Positions 1 through 5,899 of a stretch of DNA of 5,935 nucleotides are shown here, one piece after another. Numbering within the stretch: the stretch's first letter is position 1; each line of letters opens with the position of its first letter. Below the pieces are notes generated by a model. That model saw only the letters and a list, made by a program, of their open reading frames with translations, was not told the DNA's origin and did not search any database. This stretch comes from DATKXO01 sp035528995 (GTDB lineage: Bacteria; Planctomycetota; Phycisphaerae; UBA1845): contig DATKXO010000046.1 in assembly GCA_035528995.1 (NCBI GenBank), forward strand, positions 1 to 5,935, in the 5' to 3' direction. The translations under genes were made by a program, and so were the position numbers.

Positions 1-407
1 AGCAGGCCTGAGTCGGCGTCGAAGCGCTCGATGAGCACCTCGATCTCCCGGCCGATCTCGAGCACCTCCCCTTTGGCGAACTGCGATCGCGGGACGACGC
101 CCTGCGATTTGCCACCCAGATCGATGAACACGTCGTCGCCGTAGATGCCCACGATCTTGCCGTTCCGTCGGGATCCACCGGCCTCTCCACCGCGCCCCTG
201 CTTCGGAACGTCCCCGGTGAGTTCGGCGACGTCCTCAGCGCTCATGGCGCTGAGGGCGGCCTCGACCTCCCGAGCGGTCTCGTCGTCCAGGTTAGCGCCC
301 GGGCCGACAGACACGTCAGGCCCGGGCGATGGAGACTCATGGCCGACTGTGGGACGCTGGAGCGAGGAATCGTCGGGCAACCCGGGCATGTCGGGACGTT
401 CACTCAT
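1..407 (-). CDS. S1 RNA-binding-domain protein (RpsA-like), N-terminal part, cut by window edge
   Basis: Translating the minus strand from the ATG at 405-407 gives 135 full codons that run open off the left edge. Residues 1 to about 80 are a low-complexity, Pro/Gly/Asp/Glu-rich extension holding a short acidic helix-like stretch (DDETAREVEAALSAMSAEDV, about 41-60). From about residue 82 an S1 OB-fold begins: GKIVGIYGDDVFIDLGGKSQ followed by GVVPRSQF and then EIEVLIERFDADSG. This is the usual S1 pattern (basic strand, VFIDLGGK turn, EGxVP-like loop). S1 domains bind single-stranded RNA; proteins with several copies act at the ribosome as S1 or S1-like factors. An acidic N-terminal tail before the first S1 domain is, from memory, typical of planctomycetal S1-like proteins. 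The start is supported by GAAGG at 415-419, seven bases upstream. Only the first domain is visible, so I cannot separate true ribosomal S1 from a shorter S1-domain regulator. Confidence 0.8.
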   Translation of the reverse strand, partial: MSERPDMPGLPDDSSLQRPTVGHESPSPGPDVSVGPGANLDDETAREVEAALSAMSAEDVAELTGDVPKQGRGGEAGGSRRNGKIVGIYGDDVFIDLGGKSQGVVPRSQFAKGEVLEIGREIEVLIERFDADSGL

Positions 408-424
408 CGTGGGACCTTCGTGCG

Positions 425-460
425 ACCGGACCCCTGAACCCGGCTATCGGCGCGTCCGGT
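425..460 (-). promoter_or_regulatory. Inverted repeat in the leader of the S1-domain gene
   Basis: ACCGGAC at 425-431 and GTCCGGT at 454-460 are perfect 7-base inverted repeats separated by 22 bases. In the minus-strand transcript they would form a stem ending 5 bases before the GAAGG ribosome binding site (415-419) and 17 bases before the start codon. E. coli rpsA is known to repress its own translation through structured leader elements, so a similar role is possible here. That is an analogy, not something the sequence proves. Confidence 0.35.
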
Positions 461-595
461 AAGGCACCGCCGCCGGGGCACCTGCTACACCGCCACTGTC
501 TCACCGCAGCCTCGATCACCAACCAACATCTGCAGACACCTTGGCTGACGTGCGGAACAGCAAGAGACCGGCATCAAGTAACAAGGTACACGGTT

Positions 596-624
596 TCTTT
601 ACCGCAGGCAGCGGGCAAAGTCAA
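596..624 (-). promoter_or_regulatory. Candidate sigma-70-type promoter for the S1-domain gene
   Basis: On the minus strand TTGACT (619-624, five of six bases matching the -35 consensus) is followed after exactly 17 bases by TAAAGA (596-601, three of six matching the -10). Transcription would start near 589, giving a leader of about 180 bases before the ATG at 407. The -35 is good and the spacing ideal, but the -10 is weak, so this is only a candidate. Confidence 0.35.
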
Positions 625-652
625 GAAGCCGGCCGACTGGGCCGCCCTGTTT

Positions 653-674
653 CCGAGCGGGTACAGCCGCTCGG
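653..674. repeat. Perfect 8-bp hairpin palindrome
   Basis: CCGAGCGG (653-660), a 6-base spacer GTACAG, then CCGCTCGG (667-674) form a perfect inverted repeat. Neither strand has a T-run after it, so it is not a standard intrinsic terminator. It lies about 28 bases upstream of the -35 candidate of the S1-domain gene and about 210 bases past the stop of the HEAT-repeat gene. It could be an operator or a transcript-end structure. Confidence 0.4.
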
Positions 675-881
675 CGTTGTCGATTCCATCCACACAGCAA
701 TTCTGATCCACCGCTCGCGCTCGGAGACGATACGAGGATCGCGCCGCTCGGACACGACGTTGTCGGCTATCGGACGGGCACGGCACCGATGCAGGTCGGT
801 CGCCTCGCACGCGGCGATTGTCGGGCGCTTCGCGATCCGCCGGGGCGGTTGAAAAGCACGCAGCGGCCGACCTCCGACGCC

Positions 882-2522
882 TCAGTCCGGATCACCCGGT
901 GGGCTCTGGCCGAGTTTCTGTAAAACCCGATCCAACCGTTCCCGCACGATCAGGGATTCCTCGGCGGCTCGGGCCTCGACGACGCGAGGAAGATCCTCAG
1001 GGCGGGCCAAGCGCAACAGCGCCGACGCAGCGAAGGCCCGAACGTCCTGGGCCGAATCCGTGCGCACCACCTCCAGCAACAGCTCGGCGAAGCGCCCGGC
1101 GTGCGGGGACGACGGCTGGACACACGCGGCGATCGCCAGACAGGCCCGCTGTCGAACCTTGACGTCCTCGTCGGCCAACGCGTCACTGAGCAGGGCGGTG
1201 TCGGTGCGGGGATCGGCCTGTTCGGCCAATCCGTAGACCGCCCAGGCGCGGACCACGGCGTGCGGGTCGCGACAGGCGACCACGATGGCCCGGCGATCAT
1301 CGGGCTCGGAGCCGAACGCCAGACAGAACACGGACATGGCCCGCAGATACGCGTCGTCGCTGGTGGTGAGCTTGTGCAGGGCGTCGCGCTGGGTGCCGGC
1401 CAGTTCCGTCAGCGTAGTCCGCAACGGCTGCAGGCGCTCGAAGTTCTCGGTGATCGCGATGGTCTGCCAGTGGGCGAAAAGCTGGCCCAGAACCGAGACC
1501 AACTGCTGGTCGGTCATCGTTTCGAGCTCGTCCCGCTCGTACCTGGCCTTGTGCAGCAGATCACGGGCAACCGGCAGCCAGATGCTGTTCGGGTAAGTCG
1601 GCTCGAACTTCCGCAGGGCCTCGGCCGCGGTCGCCCGATCGCCACGCAGGTAGCCCTCGATCACATCGGTCAGCTCGGACAACTGATCGAGCATCGGCTG
1701 ACGCTCGTCGGCCGACAGCTCCCGGCGCGACAGCCGTTCGAGCGTCAGGTCCAGCACCAGCTTGCGCGGCGTCTCCTGCTCGCTGTAGGTCAGTTCCACC
1801 GTGGCGTCGAGGCGCAGCAGCGACTGGTCGGAGATGTGCCACACGCAGCGCGACTCGACGCGCTGCAGGGTGGCCTGGTCCTGCAGCGGGCCGCGGAACT
1901 CGCCGGCCACGATCGAGGACACCACCGCTTCACGGGCGCGCCCCCGACCGCGAACCTCGTCCAGAGTCAGTGTTCGCGTACCGACCACGTAGTCCGCGTC
2001 GATCTGGTGCTCCCACTCGTCCGAGGGGCGCACCGGGCCGGCGGGCCAGTGGGTCACGTCCAGGGCCAGCAGCAGGGCGGTCTGTTGGATGGGGCTCCCG
2101 CCGGCCGTGGAGGCGAAGGCGTGCGTCGGCGAGACCTTGTCCACCCGCAGTTGGGCCGCCCGCGGGGGAAGGCCCAACTCGACGGCCTCGGGGGCCGGTC
2201 GAATTTCCCGCCCGTCCCGAGTCAGCTTCTCCGCCAACGCCTGGTCCAGCTCGATCATCCAGGCCCGGTCGGCTCGGCCGCCCCTGGGCGGTGACAGCAC
2301 CAGCAGCGTCAGGCGCCCGGCCTGTTCGTAGGTGAGCACCTCGTTGACCCCGTCTTGCCCGCCGCTGGTGGACCGGGTCGTTTGGGCGTCGAGGGAGAAG
2401 ACGGTGAGCACGCCGGCGGACAGACCGTTGCGGAGCCGCACCGGGTTCGGGGCGGCCTCCAGCGTCTCGGCTCCCAACGCGACCAACAGCACCAGGACTG
2501 CCGCCAGCCGGCAATCACCCAT
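882..2522 (-). CDS. Exported HEAT-repeat protein of unknown function
   Basis: The product has 546 residues. Residues 1-23 look like a signal peptide: hydrophobic core AAVLVLLVALGA and a likely cut after LEA, before APNP. There is no lipobox cysteine, so it is probably periplasmic and soluble, not a lipoprotein. Residues about 30-330 are a mixed alpha/beta region I do not recognise; it contains charged strand-like segments such as RLDATVELTYSEQE. Residues about 382-540 hold four to five HEAT/PBS-lyase-type helical repeats, each with an acidic turn followed by VR or LR and an alanine/leucine helix (DPHAVVRAWAVYGLAEQADP, DEDVKVRQRACLAIA, AQDVRAFAASALLRL). Such repeats usually form protein-binding surfaces. 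An upstream in-frame ATG at 2606 would add 28 residues inside lgt and hide the signal peptide, so I prefer 2522. This ATG overlaps the lgt stop by 8 bases (ATGGGTGA), and the lysine codons of lgt supply a GAAGAAG ribosome binding site. Function is unknown. Confidence 0.85.
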   Translation of the reverse strand: MGDCRLAAVLVLLVALGAETLEAAPNPVRLRNGLSAGVLTVFSLDAQTTRSTSGGQDGVNEVLTYEQAGRLTLLVLSPPRGGRADRAWMIELDQALAEKLTRDGREIRPAPEAVELGLPPRAAQLRVDKVSPTHAFASTAGGSPIQQTALLLALDVTHWPAGPVRPSDEWEHQIDADYVVGTRTLTLDEVRGRGRAREAVVSSIVAGEFRGPLQDQATLQRVESRCVWHISDQSLLRLDATVELTYSEQETPRKLVLDLTLERLSRRELSADERQPMLDQLSELTDVIEGYLRGDRATAAEALRKFEPTYPNSIWLPVARDLLHKARYERDELETMTDQQLVSVLGQLFAHWQTIAITENFERLQPLRTTLTELAGTQRDALHKLTTSDDAYLRAMSVFCLAFGSEPDDRRAIVVACRDPHAVVRAWAVYGLAEQADPRTDTALLSDALADEDVKVRQRACLAIAACVQPSSPHAGRFAELLLEVVRTDSAQDVRAFAASALLRLARPEDLPRVVEARAAEESLIVRERLDRVLQKLGQSPPGDPD

Positions 2523-3801
2523 CCTTCTTCTTCTTTTCGGGCAAGGGAGGGGCAACAAAGGGAACCGCTCGAAGGGAACGAAGTGGCATTCGCGTATAGA
2601 TGACATACATCCAGGTCACGCCCAGCAGGAACATGCCCAGGCTGACGGCCTGCGAAATGGTCAGCCCGCCCACATCGTGTGGGTTGTCCACGCGGACCAG
2701 TTCCAGGAACACGCGCGAGATCGGATACAGCAGAAGCATCAGGCCGAAGACCATCCCGTGCCGCCTGCGCCGGTAGAACAGCATGGCCAACACCCACGAC
2801 AGCAGCCCCGCGTTGACCAGCGCGTAGAGCTGGGCCGGGTGTACCGGCAACGACCGGTACTGGGCGGCCAGTTCCTCGAGTTCCGTCCGCATCATGGGAC
2901 GGCTGGCATCCTTGCGCGAGGGATAGGTCATGGCCTCGTAGGCCGTGAAATGCTGCAACTGGGCCTGTTCAAGTTCCTTCTTGGCGGCGTCCACTTTCGC
3001 GGCCAACGCGCCGATCCCCTTTCCTTCCGGATTGTCCTGTTTGGCCTTCTGATATCGCTCCCTGGCGTCCAGGTATCGATTCCTGGGGCCCTCGATCTCC
3101 TGGACGGGCGCCGTCAGCGAGTCGGCCGCAACCAGGAACGGGGCGTTGATGTACCGGGCGTCGGCGAAGATCAGTTCGGCCGGCACGGCCACCTGTCGGT
3201 TCTCCCACTGCCGGGTGTGGGCCGGGCTTCCGAACGGAAAGGTGACGGCCCAGGGCAGCGCGGCGGACGCCTGGACCTGATCGCCGTCGTGATTGTGCTG
3301 CACGCACAATCCGCCCCAGCAGCAACCGTTGAGGAAACAACCCATACGGGTGATGGCCAGGCCCATCATGGCCGCGGGGGCGAGGATGTCCAGATACAAC
3401 CGCAGCGAGGGCCGGCGGCGAGGACGCACCTTGAGATCATCTCCGGGGCCGTAGAACCGCCCGAAGAAACGCAGGTACAGGACCGCCCCCACGATCGCCC
3501 CGAGCAGTCCACCGTAGTACTCCAGTCCGCCGGAGGTGATCTTGACCGCCTCCCACAGCGGATTGGCCGCCTGAGCGAAGTTGCTCTTCCAATAATGGAC
3601 GACGAAGAAGAGACGTGCCCCACCCACGCCGCAGACCAGCGACACGAACCCCAAGTTCAGGATCATGTCGGGGTCGGCCTTGACCCGCATGGCCCGGCGC
3701 ATGGCGAACCAGATGGAGACCAGAAAGGCACACATCATCATGAAGCCGTAGCTCTTGATGCTCCAGCCCAAACCCGGAATGGTCCACAGCTCTGGTCGCA
3801 T
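2515..3801 (-). CDS. lgt: Prolipoprotein diacylglyceryl transferase Lgt, with a large insert
   Basis: Lgt transfers diacylglycerol from phosphatidylglycerol to the lipobox cysteine of prelipoproteins in the inner membrane (EC 2.5.1.145), the first step of lipoprotein maturation. Family marks in order: SYGFMM (about 17-22), SGGLEYYGGLLGA (90-102), TRMGCFLNGCCWGG (151-164), LPWAVTFPFGSP (182-193), HPAQLYAL (321-328) and ISRVFLELVR (361-370). Aligned from memory to E. coli, R152 matches R143, R363 matches R239 and E367 matches E243; positions matching N146 and E151 are cysteines (C155, C160). About seven membrane segments can be drawn, as in the family. At 428 residues it is far longer than the roughly 290 of E. 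coli; most of the excess is an insert at about 192-318 with a charged, coiled-coil-like part (238-290). The tail ends PEKKKKDG. GAGGAT lies just before the ATG. The 102-base gap from panC shows no terminator. Identification is firm. Confidence 0.95.
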   Translation of the reverse strand: MRPELWTIPGLGWSIKSYGFMMMCAFLVSIWFAMRRAMRVKADPDMILNLGFVSLVCGVGGARLFFVVHYWKSNFAQAANPLWEAVKITSGGLEYYGGLLGAIVGAVLYLRFFGRFYGPGDDLKVRPRRRPSLRLYLDILAPAAMMGLAITRMGCFLNGCCWGGLCVQHNHDGDQVQASAALPWAVTFPFGSPAHTRQWENRQVAVPAELIFADARYINAPFLVAADSLTAPVQEIEGPRNRYLDARERYQKAKQDNPEGKGIGALAAKVDAAKKELEQAQLQHFTAYEAMTYPSRKDASRPMMRTELEELAAQYRSLPVHPAQLYALVNAGLLSWVLAMLFYRRRRHGMVFGLMLLLYPISRVFLELVRVDNPHDVGGLTISQAVSLGMFLLGVTWMYVIYTRMPLRSLRAVPFVAPPLPEKKKKDG

Positions 3802-3903
3802 GATCCTCAGATCCCTACGTCGGGCGTCATTTCACCACGAGACGGCGCCCAAGTCGTCCGCCGGGCATGGCCCAGGCATCGCCCCGACGCCGAGCCGCGA
3901 ATC

Positions 3904-4764
3904 CTAGCCGTCCCGTCCGGACCCGTCCACCGCCAGGTTGTCGATCAGCCGGCACTTACCGATCCGCACGGCCAGGCAGATCCGGGCCGGACCGTCCACG
4001 CGCTGCACGCTCTCCAGCGTGTCGGGATCGAGGATGGCCACGTAGTCGATCTCGACGGGACCGGAGGCTCGGATTTCCTCCTCGATGCCGGCCATGAGCG
4101 CAGCGGCCTCGAGCTCACCGGACCGGATGCGCTTCGCACATCCGCACATCGAGCGGTACAGGACCGTCGCCTGCCGCCGCTGCGCGTCGGTGAGGTACTG
4201 ATTGCGACTCGACATGGCCAGCCCGTCGGGCTCGCGAACCGTGGGGCAGCCGACGATCTCGACCGGCATGTTCAGATCGGCCGCCATCCGCCGGATGACG
4301 ACGAGCTGCTGGTAGTCCTTCTCTCCGAAGAACGCCAGGTCGGGCCGGACGATCTCGAACAGCTTGGCCACCACGGTGGTCACGCCGTCGAAATGGCCCG
4401 GGCGATGCCGACCGCAGAGGCACTCGGTGATCCGGCTGACGTGAACGGTGGTCAGGCGCCGGCCCGGGTACACCTGGGCCACGTCGGGATGGAAGACCAG
4501 GTTCACGCCGTCGTCGCGGCAGGCGTCCAGGTCCGCGTCCAGTGTCCGCGGATAGCGGTCGAAATCCTCGCCCGGGCCGAACTGCGTGGGGTTGACGAAG
4601 ATGCTGACCACGACGAAGTCGCACCGCCTCCGGGTGGCCACGGCCAGCGAGCGATGCCCGGCGTGCAGGGCGCCCATAGTGGGCACGAGGCCGATCGACT
4701 GTCCCTTCGCCCGAACGCCGCCCAGCGCCGATCTGGTTTCCTTGATTGTGCCAAGAACCTTCAT
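3904..4764 (-). CDS. panC: Pantoate--beta-alanine ligase (pantothenate synthetase)
   Basis: PanC joins pantoate and beta-alanine using ATP, giving pantothenate (vitamin B5), AMP and pyrophosphate in the cytoplasm (EC 6.3.2.1); pantothenate feeds coenzyme A synthesis. Motifs in the 286-residue product: PTMGALHAGH (28-37, the HxxH nucleotide-binding signature), SIFVNPTQFGPGEDFDRYPR (54-73), LCGRHRPGHFDGVTTVVAKL (116-135, pantoate region), FFGEKDYQQL (145-154) and VREPDGLAMSSRNQYL (176-191, containing the KMSKS-like MSSRN). Length fits the usual 280-290. Starts at 4773 (three residues longer) and 4815 (17 longer) are also in frame; none has a good ribosome binding site. I chose 4764 because the distance to PTMG then equals that of the E. 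coli protein as I recall it. No panB or panD is visible in the window. lgt follows 102 bases downstream in the same direction and may be cotranscribed. Confidence 0.96.
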   Translation of the reverse strand: MKVLGTIKETRSALGGVRAKGQSIGLVPTMGALHAGHRSLAVATRRRCDFVVVSIFVNPTQFGPGEDFDRYPRTLDADLDACRDDGVNLVFHPDVAQVYPGRRLTTVHVSRITECLCGRHRPGHFDGVTTVVAKLFEIVRPDLAFFGEKDYQQLVVIRRMAADLNMPVEIVGCPTVREPDGLAMSSRNQYLTDAQRRQATVLYRSMCGCAKRIRSGELEAAALMAGIEEEIRASGPVEIDYVAILDPDTLESVQRVDGPARICLAVRIGKCRLIDNLAVDGSGRDG

Positions 4765-4773
4765 GCCAGGCAT

Positions 4774-4987
4774 CCGGATCTGGACCCTGTCGTGCCGAAA
4801 CGACGCCCGCCGCACCGGCCGACACCACGTCGCACGACCACATCAGACAAAGGGCTCATCAAACCCCAAACTACCGCAGAACGCAAACCGGCCGGGCACG
4901 GGTGCCCACAGACCGCCCGCCCGAGGACGCCACCGGACCTCGCATGGGCCTGGGGCAGGGCCTGCCTCCGCTCCCCCGGCCCGACGC
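4774..4987. other. Divergent spacer between panC and tRNA-Arg, with two palindromes
   Basis: The stretch has no supportable gene. It contains two hyphenated palindromes: GGGCAC-GG-GTGCCC at 4894-4907 and GGCAGG-G-CCTGCC at 4954-4966. A very weak minus-strand promoter for panC can be drawn (TTTGCG at 4882-4887, 18 bases, TTTGAT at 4858-4863), but I do not rely on it. In DNA this GC-rich, short palindromes arise readily by chance. Confidence 0.35.
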
Positions 4988-5016
4988 TTGACGCATCGGC
5001 CTTTCTGTGTCATCCT
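4988..5016 (+). promoter_or_regulatory. Promoter of the tRNA-Arg gene
   Basis: TTGACG (4988-4993) matches five of six -35 bases. After 17 bases comes CATCCT (5011-5016), a three-of-six -10 preceded by TGT, the extended -10 form TGn. Transcription would begin near 5023, about five bases before the mature tRNA. The position fits a short-leader stable RNA promoter. Confidence 0.55.
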
Positions 5017-5027
5017 GATTTACGGAA

Positions 5028-5101
<74 letters not shown>

Positions 5102-5109
5102 GTGTTGTG

Positions 5110-5151
5110 CGGCCGTTCTTCGCCGGGTCATCCAGAGCGAAGCGGCCGTTT
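5110..5151 (+). terminator. Bulged terminator-like hairpin behind tRNA-Arg
   Basis: CGGCCG (5110-5115), a TT bulge and CTTCGC (5118-5123) pair with GCGAAG (5137-5142) and the directly adjoining CGGCCG (5143-5148). This makes a 12-pair stem with a 2-base bulge and a 13-base loop, followed by TTT. It starts nine bases after the tRNA. The U-tract is short, so termination efficiency is uncertain, but the position suits a stable RNA transcript. On the other strand no T-run follows. Confidence 0.55.
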
Positions 5152-5172
5152 CCGTGCGCGTGTCCCGCGAAC

Positions 5173-5207
5173 CACAAATCAAAACACATGGCACCGCCTC
5201 ATTTGTG
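5173..5207. repeat. AT-rich 7-bp inverted repeat between convergent genes
   Basis: CACAAAT (5173-5179) and ATTTGTG (5201-5207) are perfect inverted repeats with a 21-base loop. They lie in the 5152-5335 gap between the tRNA unit and the convergent coiled-coil gene, which otherwise holds no recognisable element. It is richer in A+T than its surroundings. It may be part of a transcript end for the minus-strand gene or may be chance. Confidence 0.25.
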
Positions 5208-5335
5208 CTGATCGACACGCCGCATTCCAGGCGTTACCTGTTCACGTTCTCCGTCGAGCTTCGACCCCGAAGGCGGCAACGATTGGGGGCGGAACCGGAT
5301 CTACCTCGCAAGGTCAGAAAGAAGCAGAGCGTCCC

Positions 5336-5872
5336 CTATGCCCGCTCCTCTGCCTTGGGAAGACCACGGGCGGAACGTTGACGCTCCTGCTCCAGCTCCG
5401 CTCGCAGGGCGGCGACAGCAGCCTCCAGATCGCGTAACTGTTCCTGCAAGGCCGTCGCTCTTTCTTCGGCCGACTCGGTGGCCTCCCGGGCCAGCGTCAG
5501 CCTGCCACGGAGATCGACCTCGAGCTGGCGGGCGTTGGCCAGATCGACCCGATGAGTCTCGATCAAGCGCGCCCGTTCGTCGGCCGTCGCCCGAGCGGCG
5601 GCGATCCGGCTTTCCAAAGCGGCCACCCGACCGCGGTGCAGGTATATCCCGACTACAGCACCAACAAGCAAAACGGCCACGATCAGGCACGCGATCCAGG
5701 CCACCAGGCGGCGATAGCGCAGCTCGGCCGCATAGCCCTCGCGCACCCTGTCCAGAGCGGACGCGATGACGGACGCGTCACCGGCAACGTTACCACCCAG
5801 TGTCCGGGCATGCGCAGTTTGGGCCTCATGCGATTCGTCTTCCCCGACTGCTCCGGTGACTTGCGATCCCAT
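5336..5872 (-). CDS. Single-pass membrane protein with C-terminal coiled coil, function unknown
   Basis: The product has 178 residues. Residues 1-55 are polar and likely cytoplasmic. Residues about 57-78 are one membrane helix (VAWIACLIVAVLLVGAVVGI) flanked by RYRR before and HRGR after. Residues about 80-168 form a nearly unbroken helix rich in Ala, Arg, Glu and Leu with heptad-like spacing (RVAALESRIAAARATADERA; LQEQLRDLEAAVAALRAELE), a strong coiled-coil signature. There is no proline until residue 172. The basic segment before the helix suggests the N-terminus is inside and the coiled coil outside, by the positive-inside rule. GAGGAGG seven bases before the ATG makes the start secure. A probable gene end lies 27 bases upstream on the same strand, so this may be the last gene of an operon entering from the right. 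I do not recognise the family; scaffold or division-associated roles are common for this architecture but cannot be assigned here. Confidence 0.8.
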   Translation of the reverse strand: MGSQVTGAVGEDESHEAQTAHARTLGGNVAGDASVIASALDRVREGYAAELRYRRLVAWIACLIVAVLLVGAVVGIYLHRGRVAALESRIAAARATADERARLIETHRVDLANARQLEVDLRGRLTLAREATESAEERATALQEQLRDLEAAVAALRAELEQERQRSARGLPKAEERA

Positions 5873-5899
5873 ACCTGCGCCTCCTCAACGCCACGCCAT

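Larger units (their letters stand above)
408..881. other. Non-coding stretch between the HEAT-repeat gene and the S1-domain gene
   Basis: These 474 bases hold no convincing protein gene. A minus-strand reading frame of 78 codons (574-810, GTG start) is open, but it lacks recognisable motifs and overlaps the hairpin and the promoter candidate, so I treat it as chance. Visible elements are the palindrome at 653-674, the promoter candidate at 596-624, the leader inverted repeat at 425-460 and a 10-base direct repeat CGGCTATCGG at 441-450 and 764-773. No hairpin with a T-run follows the HEAT-repeat gene, so its termination signal is not apparent. Confidence 0.6.

Noticed and set aside
574..810. 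A minus-strand 78-codon frame in the gap before the S1-domain gene
   Set aside because: It has a GTG start, no clear ribosome binding site and no motif, and it overlaps the palindrome and the promoter candidate.
1101..2294. A plus-strand open frame of 397 codons opposite the HEAT-repeat gene
   Set aside because: It has Gln/Arg/Gly-rich shadow composition, while the minus strand encodes a signal peptide and HEAT repeats.
2523..2606. Upstream ATG at 2606 for the HEAT-repeat gene, and the ATG at 4815 for panC
   Set aside because: The first would bury the signal peptide behind 28 basic residues encoded within lgt; the second adds 17 residues absent from PanC proteins. Neither has a good ribosome binding site.
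5258..5273. Short hairpin CTTCG-ACCC-CGAAG as a terminator of the coiled-coil gene
   Set aside because: It has only five pairs and no T-run on the minus strand.
5102..5437. Plus-strand frame of 111 codons after the tRNA
   Set aside because: It begins in the tRNA terminator region, has low-complexity composition and overlaps the end of the coiled-coil gene on the other strand.
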